This document shows positions 7,436 through 15,687 of a DNA stretch of 21,243 nt, piece after piece. Position numbers and translations under genes: made by a program. The notes below the pieces were generated by a model. It was not told where the DNA came from. It made no database searches and worked only from the letters and a program-made list of their open reading frames with translations. How positions within the stretch are numbered: the first letter of the stretch is position 1; each line of letters starts with the position of its first letter. The stretch covers positions 1 through 21,243 of IMG/VR virus record IMGVR_UViG_3300030108_003449. One strand, written 5' to 3'. This stretch comes from a virus.

Positions 7436-10400
7436 ATGCGAGAAGACGCTATAGATGTCTATAAAAGACACAGACATGATTTAATAAAATCTATTTATGA
7501 TGGATTAGATTTTGAAAATAATATAGCATATTATAATTTAGCATTAGAAAACCTAGAAAGACAAGGCTATGGTAATTTTGATAATACTTGGGAAGATTTA
7601 GTTTGTAAAGCAGTTTCTAAATCTAAAGCAGATTTCCAAGCAGGTGCAGAATTACAAATTGCTCCTAATCAAGTATGGGATGATAGAGGAGTGGAAAGAA
7701 AAATACACGAAATGAGCGGTGGTAAACCCTCTTATAAAAATGTAGAAGGGGGTCATTATAATGATGCTAATCCTTGGGATGAATCACATGACCCTTTATT
7801 GTTTAGAAATATAGTAACAGGTAGAACCGCTAGAGATGAAATGTTGTATAGTTTTTATTTACCCTCTGCACCGGGTGAAAAAAGTTTAGCGGAGGAATAT
7901 GCTGAAATAGAAAAAAACCATGAAAATCATCATACCGATAAACAAAACCCTTTTTACACAGGTATACTTACAATTGATAAAGTAAAAAGATATCCTTACT
8001 CGGGTAAAACAGGTAAATCTTTGTATGAAGTGTATAATGAACATTTTAACAATTGGAAAGAAAATCCTGATAACAAAGAACAAGTAGAAGAGATAAAAGA
8101 AAAATATTCAAACGAGGATATACAAGATTTAGAGTTAAGAAAAGCACATTTTGACCACACTCGTGTGAATGACTGGGAGTCAGATGAAACTCATTTTCAA
8201 ATCGACCCCTTAGAAACTCTCTCTGATAAAGAAAAAGTAGAGTTAGCCCTAGAGGGAGGTGGGGATTTTCCACCTGAATATTATCATAAAAAACCTGTTA
8301 AAAAGGGATTAGGTTTTGAGGACTATTTATTTGGTTTAGAATTTAGAGACCCTAAAGAAAGATATGAAATTCATAAACATATACACGAAAAAGGCACCGA
8401 TTCTAAAGATGCTCAAATTATTAAATTATCTAGTGGAGAACGTGTCAATATAGGTAGAGTAAAAAATGATACAAAAATGAGACTTCAAGCGCTTAAGTAT
8501 CACTACATAAGAGATGAGGGTAAGCATGGGCCTAATATGAACACCACAGTGGAGGATATAGATAAAGATACAAAAGGTGGGATGGATGCTCACACTCAGT
8601 ATGTTTTAAAAAATGCTATAATGGAACATCCTGAGTACGCTAGTTTATTAGGTAAAACTAATCAATTACTGGGATTTAAAGACCACAGTGAAAGAATTAA
8701 AATTTTGGAAGAGCAACTAAAAAGTAAATCATTATCCCCCAACGAGGAATATGACGCTGAAAAAGAATTAAGAGATTTAAAAGAGGAACAGGGCTTAGAA
8801 CATTTACCTGCTATGGATAAAAGTTCAGCAAAAAAATATGGTGGACCTACAAGTTTTAAAGATAAAGATTCTGATAGTAATAATAATCAATTGAGTATAG
8901 GTGATTTTAAAAGATTTTTAGGTTATGACCCTGAGACAAACGATGTATTGGGCGAACACGCTTTATTCACTAATTTTAAAGAGCCTTTATTGAGTGAAGA
9001 ACATTTGAAAGAGATACTTAATTCTGCTACTAACAAAGCGGGCTCTTTGGCTATGGCTAAACCAATTAGAAATGCTCATAATCAAATATTCGGTGGTTCT
9101 AATGGACCTAAGGAAGAAGATATACCTGAAGATGAAAAACATCTTTATAGAATAAAAAATGGACAAAGAGTTGGTTTAGGAGAGGCTTTTGAATACGCTC
9201 ATCATTTCTTAGGAGGACATGGAAGAAATTGGGCTAATTATTTAAAAAATTGGCATGATACTTTACCTAAAAATGAAGATGGTTTTAGTATTCTAGGTAG
9301 AGTTAACCCTGATAACGAGATGTTTGAAGGTAACCCTGAAACAGTTGGTTTGTTTGGACACGTAATACCTGAAGAACAAACAAAAGGTGATATTCTAAAA
9401 TATTCCAACCCTAAAAGTATAATATCTCAGTTTAATCATTCTACTCCTGTAGATTTAATAAACGGTAAAGCGACAGGTAGACCTCGAACTTTAAAGAACA
9501 ACACAACACATGGTATGACCTCTAAATTCCCACGTTGGTCGAACAAGGTTGCTAACTGGGGTGATGGTGATTTTCAAAATTTTACTGGTGTCAAAGATAA
9601 AAGAGGAGCCGTAGGGAGGGGTATTGATGGTAATACAGTTGGAACCTATTTCAGTGCAAACCCTTTAACCGCAATAGGGAGTAAAGGAAGACCACTTTCT
9701 AACACTGAAAATAAAGCAAGAATTGCGTATAGAAGAATAACCACTCTTGGTAGACATCATCCTCCCCATAAACCATTCTCTAAAAAATATTTAAAATATA
9801 GCGATTATGATAAACATCCCGATAATTTAGCACATGGGGACAGTGTCTTAGAATATAGATTAGGACAAGGTCATATTGCTGGTACAAAAGGAACTGCTGA
9901 AAGAAGTAGAAGGAGAGAGGTTGGATTTACTGATGCTGAAATAGAAAGAATGACAGTTTTAGATGAAATAATCAACACTGGTAAAAAGCCCGATACAACA
10001 TTACCTAGTGGTAACACAGTGGTAGGTGAAAAATTATCAGAAGATGAATTAGAAAAATTCAAAGAAGAATTAGAATATCTTGAACAGAAAAAACAATTAA
10101 AAGAGGCTCAAACATTTCAACCCAATAACATACAAGTAGGTCAGATGCAACGTGAAATTGAGAAAGCAGAAATTGCAGATTTAAACGCTATAACGGAAAT
10201 GGCTAAACTATTAGTGCCTTTAGCATTAGAAAAAGACCCCGATGCTTTTAATCCCGATAATCCTCAAAAATTCAGTGATAATGTCGCTAGATTATTTTAT
10301 GATGCTAATCGTGGATTGAAGATATTACCACATGATTATCATAAACTCACCACATATGGTTATAATGGTGATTACAAAGAAAGGGATAAAAGTATATCTG

Positions 10401-12982
10401 AAGGTTTAGAAGGTTTAAATCCTCATCATACATTACAAAAAGTGTTACAACACATGGGTGTAGAAATAGAGCCTGATTCTGTTAGTAGTAATGAGGGTGT
10501 TGAAACCATTCTTTCTGCTCTTAATTTACCTAACGATAATATTCATATCAAGCATATCAGAGAATTAGCAGACAAATATTCTGATAGACCATTCAGAGTT
10601 TTAACTAATGCTCAAATTATGAGCACAGGGTTACCTATACATCCTAGACAAGATTTTTCTGAATATACCGAAATTGAAAATCATCATGAACATATAGATG
10701 GTTTATACGATAAATTTGATGAAAAGAGAAAAGAGCAGTTAGAAGGCATGGATGAGGATGAAAGAAGAAGATTCATGAACAGAAAAAGTAGTAAAGGTGG
10801 GTTTGCTCAAAGTAAATATTTCAAAGATATTTCTATGATTCCACATTTTTTACGTAGTGCTGTTAAAAATCAGTTTGAGCCTTACGGATTATCTTTTCAT
10901 GGTTTTGATGAAAACACATTTGCTAGGGATAAAATAAAAGGCACAGGGGAAAAGGGTGAGATTAAAACACCTATTAAACGGGCAAAAGCGCACGCACATG
11001 GTATGGTTGTGTTGAATCCTGATGCGGTTACTGAAACAGATAACGTTGTGATGGAAGGCTCAATGGTGAACAAACCTCGATTTATGGATAATGTACCAAT
11101 AGGTCCCGCCAATAGAGCAGATTCTAGTGCCACCGTGGGGGCTTACTATAATGGTGGTATGATGAATACAGGATACGGTGGTAGGGTCCCTACTATAGGA
11201 TTTGAATTCAGTGGGGGTAAACCAGTAGTGGGCACTCAACAGTTTGAGCAATTTTTACATACTCCTTCTCAAGAACAAATGGAAGATGTATTTGGAAAAG
11301 ATACAGTAAATCAATTTTTATCATCAGGTTTCGAAGCACCCATAATTACAACTAATTATTATGGGCTAAATGTTATGGGTGAGTCTAGGCATGATATCGG
11401 AGTTGATAGTAGTGCTGGAAGTATCCCAACTGACATATCAACTAGCGACCCCAGTGAAACATTAATGGTGATGATGAATCCTGATGCTTTGTTAAAAACA
11501 GATAAAACAAGACCACCTCCTATATTACCTATGCACAGAATCTTTACAATAAAAGATTTTGAGTGTTTAAGAGGTTTTAGCGGAGGATGGGTGGTAACCC
11601 ATTATTATGATGGTCAAAGAATGTTAATAGAAAAGAAAAGATACAAGGTTTCTGCTCATGACGAAAACGGAGATGATGTATCTTTATCGGGTGATGATAT
11701 CAAACAACTAAAAGCACTATGTGAAAGAAATTATATCGTAGACGCTATCAAAACTAAAGATGAAATACATATTTTTGATATTATAGAGTACGATGGTACA
11801 ACAGTTGCTGATATGGCTACATCTGAAAGGCTTAAAATTTTAAGAGGACAATTCGATAGCCATGAGCATGTATTAGTCCCCGGTCCACATAATACTCGTA
11901 TTACAGACGAAGAAGGTTTAGATTTAATTGTAACAGATTTACAAAAAACATATCCTCAACTATTACTTAGAGATATTAAATCTACTTACATGAAAGGAGA
12001 AAGAAGACATCCTAAGTGGTTCTTATTAAGAAAAAATAAAGATATATCTTTCATTATATTAGATGTTAGAGGTAAAGGACCTTACACTTATAGATTAGGA
12101 GCAGGACCTGTGGATGAAGAAAACCTCGGAAATAGAGGTGTAGAATATGAAGATGATTTCTATCTTGACGTTGGCACCGTAAAAAGTCCTAAACCTTTCC
12201 AAGAGGGAGATATAATATCTGTATCTGTATCGGGTGTGAAAGAGAAAAAGAAAAATGGTAGAATAATTTATGATGTTACTATGTCTAAAATTAAAGGAGA
12301 AAGTGATGTTGAAAGTCCTGCTAGTTTAGAAACTTTAGGATTACTCGCTAAATCACATCCAGTTATACAAGTTCCTTACGATTTAGAAATAGATGGTAAT
12401 AAACTTAAGATTTCATTTAATGAAATAGATGATGTTATGTATAAAATGGATGAGGTACAATCAGGCACATGGATTCATTCTCCTCATTCCGCTTTAGGTG
12501 ATTTAAAGAAAAACAACTATTCTTTGAGATTAGCAGAAAGTCTTAGACCCGTATGGTCAACCGCTGTTGCTTTATTAAGAAAAGGAGTAACCAGTAAACC
12601 ACGTTCTATGGCGGAAGAAAAGAATAGAAAACAGTCAGAAGATAACTCAGCGGGTATCATAGATGCTGATGCTGAAGATAATGTTATGAAACCTAAAGAT
12701 GAAGAAAAACTAAAAACCATGGTTAAGGCTTTAGAAAAAATAGTTGATTTATTTGATAGAGTTGAAAAAGAACAGATGTTCAATACCACAGGTGCTCGTG
12801 GGTTAGGTATAGACGTGGGAGCACAAATAGAGTCACCTAGAGGCCCTACAGAACTCACCGCAGAGCAAAGTATGCCTGACTGGGACATGTTAGACCGCCC
12901 AACCGAAGACCCCGAGAAAGAGTACCCTCATATGAAAAATAAGAAAAAGAAGGATAAAAATGCAGAGCAGTCTAGCGTTTAG
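7436..12982 (+). CDS. Giant 1848-residue putative virion protein with a degenerate DNA-ligase-like region
   Basis: A single uninterrupted frame. ATG 7436 is chosen because GGGGTGA (7424-7430) precedes it by 5 bases; GTG 7427 lies within that site. Residues 1-90 are helical. A long hydrophilic, largely unrecognised region follows, with coiled-coil stretches near 415-455 and 865-930. Two similar strands ending in NPDA (N1194 and N1348) precede a region that resembles an ATP-dependent DNA ligase core. It shows YYDGQR (1390-1395) at motif I, FDIIEYDG (1447-1454) at motif IIIa, LLLRD (1509-1513) at motif IV and WFLLRK (1528-1533) at motif V. An OB-fold-like region covers about 1578-1622. The motif I lysine is Tyr (Y1390) and other catalytic residues are changed, so activity is doubtful. 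A C-terminal coil (about 1750-1780) and a Lys-rich tail close the protein. Position between portal and protease suggests a minor or internal head protein. Confidence 0.9.
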   Translation: MREDAIDVYKRHRHDLIKSIYDGLDFENNIAYYNLALENLERQGYGNFDNTWEDLVCKAVSKSKADFQAGAELQIAPNQVWDDRGVERKIHEMSGGKPSYKNVEGGHYNDANPWDESHDPLLFRNIVTGRTARDEMLYSFYLPSAPGEKSLAEEYAEIEKNHENHHTDKQNPFYTGILTIDKVKRYPYSGKTGKSLYEVYNEHFNNWKENPDNKEQVEEIKEKYSNEDIQDLELRKAHFDHTRVNDWESDETHFQIDPLETLSDKEKVELALEGGGDFPPEYYHKKPVKKGLGFEDYLFGLEFRDPKERYEIHKHIHEKGTDSKDAQIIKLSSGERVNIGRVKNDTKMRLQALKYHYIRDEGKHGPNMNTTVEDIDKDTKGGMDAHTQYVLKNAIMEHPEYASLLGKTNQLLGFKDHSERIKILEEQLKSKSLSPNEEYDAEKELRDLKEEQGLEHLPAMDKSSAKKYGGPTSFKDKDSDSNNNQLSIGDFKRFLGYDPETNDVLGEHALFTNFKEPLLSEEHLKEILNSATNKAGSLAMAKPIRNAHNQIFGGSNGPKEEDIPEDEKHLYRIKNGQRVGLGEAFEYAHHFLGGHGRNWANYLKNWHDTLPKNEDGFSILGRVNPDNEMFEGNPETVGLFGHVIPEEQTKGDILKYSNPKSIISQFNHSTPVDLINGKATGRPRTLKNNTTHGMTSKFPRWSNKVANWGDGDFQNFTGVKDKRGAVGRGIDGNTVGTYFSANPLTAIGSKGRPLSNTENKARIAYRRITTLGRHHPPHKPFSKKYLKYSDYDKHPDNLAHGDSVLEYRLGQGHIAGTKGTAERSRRREVGFTDAEIERMTVLDEIINTGKKPDTTLPSGNTVVGEKLSEDELEKFKEELEYLEQKKQLKEAQTFQPNNIQVGQMQREIEKAEIADLNAITEMAKLLVPLALEKDPDAFNPDNPQKFSDNVARLFYDANRGLKILPHDYHKLTTYGYNGDYKERDKSISEGLEGLNPHHTLQKVLQHMGVEIEPDSVSSNEGVETILSALNLPNDNIHIKHIRELADKYSDRPFRVLTNAQIMSTGLPIHPRQDFSEYTEIENHHEHIDGLYDKFDEKRKEQLEGMDEDERRRFMNRKSSKGGFAQSKYFKDISMIPHFLRSAVKNQFEPYGLSFHGFDENTFARDKIKGTGEKGEIKTPIKRAKAHAHGMVVLNPDAVTETDNVVMEGSMVNKPRFMDNVPIGPANRADSSATVGAYYNGGMMNTGYGGRVPTIGFEFSGGKPVVGTQQFEQFLHTPSQEQMEDVFGKDTVNQFLSSGFEAPIITTNYYGLNVMGESRHDIGVDSSAGSIPTDISTSDPSETLMVMMNPDALLKTDKTRPPPILPMHRIFTIKDFECLRGFSGGWVVTHYYDGQRMLIEKKRYKVSAHDENGDDVSLSGDDIKQLKALCERNYIVDAIKTKDEIHIFDIIEYDGTTVADMATSERLKILRGQFDSHEHVLVPGPHNTRITDEEGLDLIVTDLQKTYPQLLLRDIKSTYMKGERRHPKWFLLRKNKDISFIILDVRGKGPYTYRLGAGPVDEENLGNRGVEYEDDFYLDVGTVKSPKPFQEGDIISVSVSGVKEKKKNGRIIYDVTMSKIKGESDVESPASLETLGLLAKSHPVIQVPYDLEIDGNKLKISFNEIDDVMYKMDEVQSGTWIHSPHSALGDLKKNNYSLRLAESLRPVWSTAVALLRKGVTSKPRSMAEEKNRKQSEDNSAGIIDADAEDNVMKPKDEEKLKTMVKALEKIVDLFDRVEKEQMFNTTGARGLGIDVGAQIESPRGPTELTAEQSMPDWDMLDRPTEDPEKEYPHMKNKKKKDKNAEQSSV
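11531..12310 (+). other. DNA-ligase-like nucleotidyltransferase plus OB-fold region, probably inactive
   Basis: Residues about 1366-1625 of the giant protein. The order and spacing fit an ATP-dependent ligase: the motif I strand, a short motif III (V-D1436-A-I in place of a DGE-type sequence), motif IIIa FDIIEYDG, the ERLKILRG helix, motif IV, a Lys/Arg-rich loop, motif V, then an OB-fold. Structural residues (DG-x-R, FD, W, K1533) are kept. The expected nucleophile Lys is Y1390, and the motif III and IV acids are absent. It reads as a retained fold without chemistry, or a strongly diverged enzyme. Confidence 0.7.
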
Positions 12983-13050
12983 GAATAAAAATGAAAGGAG
13001 AATCGATGCCGCTTTATTAATATAGGTAAACAAGCGAACAGGTGACTAGT

Positions 13051-14460
13051 GTGCTTCGACAAACCAGTGCAGACAGCAATATCCAATTGCTTAAATCTAG
13101 TAATGACCTCATTGTCGCAGGATATGCCTCAGTGGAGTTAGTAGATAAACAAGGAGATATGATAACCCGCAAAGCGTTAAAAGAAGCATTCAAAAAATAC
13201 ATGGAGGAACCAAAATACCGAAACGTGCAACTAGCGCATTCAAACATACAAGTCGGTGAAGTGATTCCAAGTTATACAGATAGTGAAGGGAGGTTATGGA
13301 AGAGCGAAGTTGATGACGCAGGAATGTTTGTCGTTGTTAATCTTAGAACTGATATTGAAAAGGCTAGAGAAGTAGCAGCAGAAATCAGAAAAGGAAGTCT
13401 AAGAGGATTCAGCATTGGAGGACAAGCATTCAAACGGGTAAGAAAAAGTGATGCAAAACACGGAGATTACCAAGAAATAAGCAAACTAGAACTTCACGAA
13501 ATCACAATCTGTGAAAAAGGGATAAACCCCGAAGCAACATTTAGAATACTAAAAGAAGATAAAGAAAACAATAAGGTGAAAAAAATGACTGATGATGTAA
13601 TGGAACAAATGACAGACGTATTAAGTCGTCTTGAAGGTCGATTAGACTCCATGGAAAAAGGAGAAATTCCTAAGGGCTTGAAAGAGCACATGGATAAGAA
13701 AGACAATAAAGACAACAAAATGGATGAAAAAATGGAAGATAAAATGGACAAAGGTGTTCATGCTATGGACGATGATAAAAAGGAAGAGAAAGATGACAAA
13801 AAGAAATCTGACGAATATTCTGACGTTATCACATCCGAATATCTTGACTGGATGGAGAACACTCTAAAAGGTGCAGGAGTAGACATAGCAGGAGCAAGGC
13901 AACACTTTGATGACCTTGCTAAAGCAAACTTAGGTTCTACACCTGAATCAATTGGTGATGGAGCAAATTACTTTGCTGGACAAGCACCGGGACGTGTTCA
14001 AGAAGGCGGTAACCCTTCAACAAACGCTGTTGGTAAATTAAACAGTGGAAAAGGTAAAGAAGGAGCAGTAGAAAAATCAGAATTCTTAGTACCAAGTGAT
14101 GTAGATGGCTCTCAAATAGAGAATGCATATGAAGTTTACAAAGCAGCAAAAAGAGAAGAAGAATTCCGTGCTACATTAGAAAAACAATTTGAAGGTAGAT
14201 ACCAACAAGAAATGACACAAGAATATCAACAAGCAGAAGCAGCAGCATTCGATGCTCGTGGACCACTTGCTGAAATTCAAAAAGCAATTAGTTCATTATC
14301 AGAAAGAATCGATAACATTGGTTCTGATGAAGGCGTAACACTCCAAAAATCAGTAGGAGTACCTACAAGTGATGTTGTAGTACCATCAACACCTGATATG
14401 GCAAACATGTCTTGGGAAGAAGTACACCAATTAGCAGGTAGTGTTTTCAGAGGAGATTAA
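13051..14460 (+). CDS. Prohead maturation protease (XkdF/S78-like) fused to scaffold
   Basis: This directs procapsid assembly, then cleaves scaffold and itself. GTG 13051 is chosen because AGGTGA (13040-13045) precedes it by 5 bases, the operon's usual spacing; GTG 13042 lies inside that site. The 469-residue product has a protease domain at about 15-170. It opens with IVAGYASVELVDKQGDMITR and carries H63 in QLAHSNIQVGEV and S121 in GSLRGFSIGG, the expected His and Ser of this family. Residues 175-260 are highly charged (Lys, Asp, Met repeats). Residues 260-430 are Gln/Glu/Ala-rich with coils near 355-400 and 405-423. The C-terminus carries MSWEEVHQLA (453-462). The gene lies directly before the capsid gene, the classic order. 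An internal start at codon 179 probably yields a free scaffold. Confidence 0.9.
   Translation: MLRQTSADSNIQLLKSSNDLIVAGYASVELVDKQGDMITRKALKEAFKKYMEEPKYRNVQLAHSNIQVGEVIPSYTDSEGRLWKSEVDDAGMFVVVNLRTDIEKAREVAAEIRKGSLRGFSIGGQAFKRVRKSDAKHGDYQEISKLELHEITICEKGINPEATFRILKEDKENNKVKKMTDDVMEQMTDVLSRLEGRLDSMEKGEIPKGLKEHMDKKDNKDNKMDEKMEDKMDKGVHAMDDDKKEEKDDKKKSDEYSDVITSEYLDWMENTLKGAGVDIAGARQHFDDLAKANLGSTPESIGDGANYFAGQAPGRVQEGGNPSTNAVGKLNSGKGKEGAVEKSEFLVPSDVDGSQIENAYEVYKAAKREEEFRATLEKQFEGRYQQEMTQEYQQAEAAAFDARGPLAEIQKAISSLSERIDNIGSDEGVTLQKSVGVPTSDVVVPSTPDMANMSWEEVHQLAGSVFRGD
13575..13587 (+). promoter_or_regulatory. Internal ribosome binding site and start codon within the protease gene
   Basis: GGTGA at 13575-13579 followed 5 bases later by ATG 13585, in frame at codon 179. 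This is the same sequence and spacing used at real gene starts such as 7436 and 13051, and it falls exactly at the protease/scaffold boundary. Confidence 0.6.
13585..14460 (+). CDS. Nested scaffold protein from an internal start
   Basis: Predicted 291-residue product, in frame with and sharing the C-terminus of the protease. It would contain the charged linker, the coiled-coil region and the MSWEEVHQLA end, but no protease domain. Many tailed phages make such a nested scaffold; lambda C/Nu3 is the known example. The support here is the strong internal ribosome binding site and the domain boundary. Expression is inferred, not shown. Confidence 0.55.
   Translation: MTDDVMEQMTDVLSRLEGRLDSMEKGEIPKGLKEHMDKKDNKDNKMDEKMEDKMDKGVHAMDDDKKEEKDDKKKSDEYSDVITSEYLDWMENTLKGAGVDIAGARQHFDDLAKANLGSTPESIGDGANYFAGQAPGRVQEGGNPSTNAVGKLNSGKGKEGAVEKSEFLVPSDVDGSQIENAYEVYKAAKREEEFRATLEKQFEGRYQQEMTQEYQQAEAAAFDARGPLAEIQKAISSLSERIDNIGSDEGVTLQKSVGVPTSDVVVPSTPDMANMSWEEVHQLAGSVFRGD
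14407..14436 (+). other. C-terminal MSWEEVHQLA motif, copy 2
   Basis: Residues 453-462 of the protease/scaffold, seven residues before its end. It matches copy 1 at 6646-6675. C-terminal helices of scaffolds commonly bind the capsid protein, so this is a candidate capsid-binding element. Confidence 0.85.
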
Positions 14461-14463
14461 ATT

Positions 14464-14482
14464 AAATAAAGGAGATGAAAAA
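14464..14482 (+). promoter_or_regulatory. Strong translation leader of the major capsid gene
   Basis: The 19 bases aaataaaggagatgaaaaa occur here and again, identically, before the decoration gene at 15667-15685. They contain AAAGGAGATGA, a long match to the 3' end of 16S rRNA, in an A-rich unstructured setting. This probably drives high output of the two most abundant capsid proteins. Confidence 0.75.
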
Positions 14483-14483
14483 T

Positions 14484-15650
14484 ATGGCAAGAAATTACGT
14501 AAGAACAGTAACAGATATGGAGAGGTACTACTATGGTGCCGGAAACGCAATGGGGTACACATACACTGGTAGCGAGTTATTAAAAGCAGACTCACCAATG
14601 TTATCCACAACTGCTGGTACATACCAAGCAATTTATGGACGAAAAGTGTGGTCTCAATTAAACCAAGAATTTAATGCATTCAGCATTCTACCTAAGAAAC
14701 CTTGGGATAGAAGTGGATGGAGAGTAATCACTGCAAAACCTAATGCAGGTACATTACACGGTGGAGTAGCAGAAAATGCAACACTACCTGAAACAGTGAA
14801 ACCAACTTTCCAACATGTAGCAGCAAAACCAAAAACAATTGCTCACACATTTGATATGTCAGAAACTGCAATCTTCCTTGCTGATAAGGATGATGGTATG
14901 GGAGACATCCGTTCAGTATTAAAAGAAGAAATGGGTAAACACCACGCAGAAATGATTAACAAAATGCTACTAACTGATGTAGATACACCAGCAGGTAACA
15001 ACTATGAATCACTTGACAGAATCACAGCAGCATTCCTTGCTGACGCTGATGCAAAAACTGGTATGGACAATCTCCACAGTGATTTAAGTGCTGATACAGA
15101 CTTAGATATCTACAGTATTAGCAGAAGTGCAAACTCTTGGTCAAATGCAGAATTGAGTAATAATGTTGTAAGTAATACAGCAACTGATAGAGTTCTTTCA
15201 TTAGACCACTTAGATGATTTATTCCAAAGAGTTTGGGAACGTGGAGGTAATCCAAAAGTTATCTTAACAGGATATGACACTTTAATGAGATTACAACAAT
15301 TACTACAATCTCAACAAAGATTTATGGAAGAAAAAAGAGTAACACCTACATACAATGGAGTAAAGGGTGTACCGGGTATTGAAGCAGGATTTATCGTTGC
15401 TACATATAACGGAGTACCAATCATTCCTTCCAAGGATGTACAAAAAGATACTCTAAGTAGAATGTACTTATTAGACACAGATTACATGTACTTCAGCACA
15501 GCAATTCCAACACAATACTTTGAAAGCGGAATTGAAACTGGTGACCCATTCGCAATTAACAGACTAGGTCAAGAAGGACTTTACAGAACAATGGGAGAAA
15601 TATGGACAACTTTCTTCGGAGCACAAGGACAAATCCGTTCTTTAAAATGA
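14484..15650 (+). CDS. Major capsid protein, HK97 fold
   Basis: The shell protein, many copies per virion. ATG 14484 is chosen over the in-frame ATG 14475, because 14475 lies inside the AAGGAGATGA binding site; the next gene uses the same layout. The 388-residue product follows the protease/scaffold gene, as expected. Features of the fold can be seen: a helical N-arm, then the AIYGRKVWSQLNQEFNAFSI and WRVITAKPNAGT segments with the GGVAENATLPE loop typical of HK97-type proteins of archaeal and bacterial viruses. The spine-helix region follows (IRSVLKEEMGKHHAEMINKM), then a P/A-domain core including DHLDDLFQRVWERGGNPKVI. No clear long cleaved N-terminal delta domain is present, which fits the separate scaffold. 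Codon use leans to gca, aca and aac, unlike the giant gene. Confidence 0.92.
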   Translation: MARNYVRTVTDMERYYYGAGNAMGYTYTGSELLKADSPMLSTTAGTYQAIYGRKVWSQLNQEFNAFSILPKKPWDRSGWRVITAKPNAGTLHGGVAENATLPETVKPTFQHVAAKPKTIAHTFDMSETAIFLADKDDGMGDIRSVLKEEMGKHHAEMINKMLLTDVDTPAGNNYESLDRITAAFLADADAKTGMDNLHSDLSADTDLDIYSISRSANSWSNAELSNNVVSNTATDRVLSLDHLDDLFQRVWERGGNPKVILTGYDTLMRLQQLLQSQQRFMEEKRVTPTYNGVKGVPGIEAGFIVATYNGVPIIPSKDVQKDTLSRMYLLDTDYMYFSTAIPTQYFESGIETGDPFAINRLGQEGLYRTMGEIWTTFFGAQGQIRSLK

Positions 15651-15666
15651 ATAAAATGGAGAAAAA

Positions 15667-15685
15667 AAATAAAGGAGATGAAAAA
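15667..15685 (+). promoter_or_regulatory. Second copy of the strong translation leader
   Basis: Identical for 19 bases to the leader of the major capsid gene, with AAAGGAGATGA ahead of the ATG at 15688. The short A-rich gap between the two genes otherwise holds nothing recognisable. Confidence 0.75.
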
Positions 15686-15687
15686 AA

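Noticed and set aside
12517-12888. 123-codon antisense frame
   Set aside because: Lies wholly opposite the giant gene, has no ribosome binding site and no recognisable domain; the sense frame explains the sequence.
12991-13020. Nine-codon mini-frame (MKGESMPLY) between the giant and protease genes
   Set aside because: An AGGA lies upstream, but the frame is too short to support as a gene and no leader-type regulatory structure is evident.
14440-14475. TATA-like attaaataaa before the capsid gene as a promoter
   Set aside because: It is only about 15-20 bases from the start codon and overlaps the translation leader, too close for an archaeal TATA box serving this gene with a normal leader; AT-richness makes such matches cheap.
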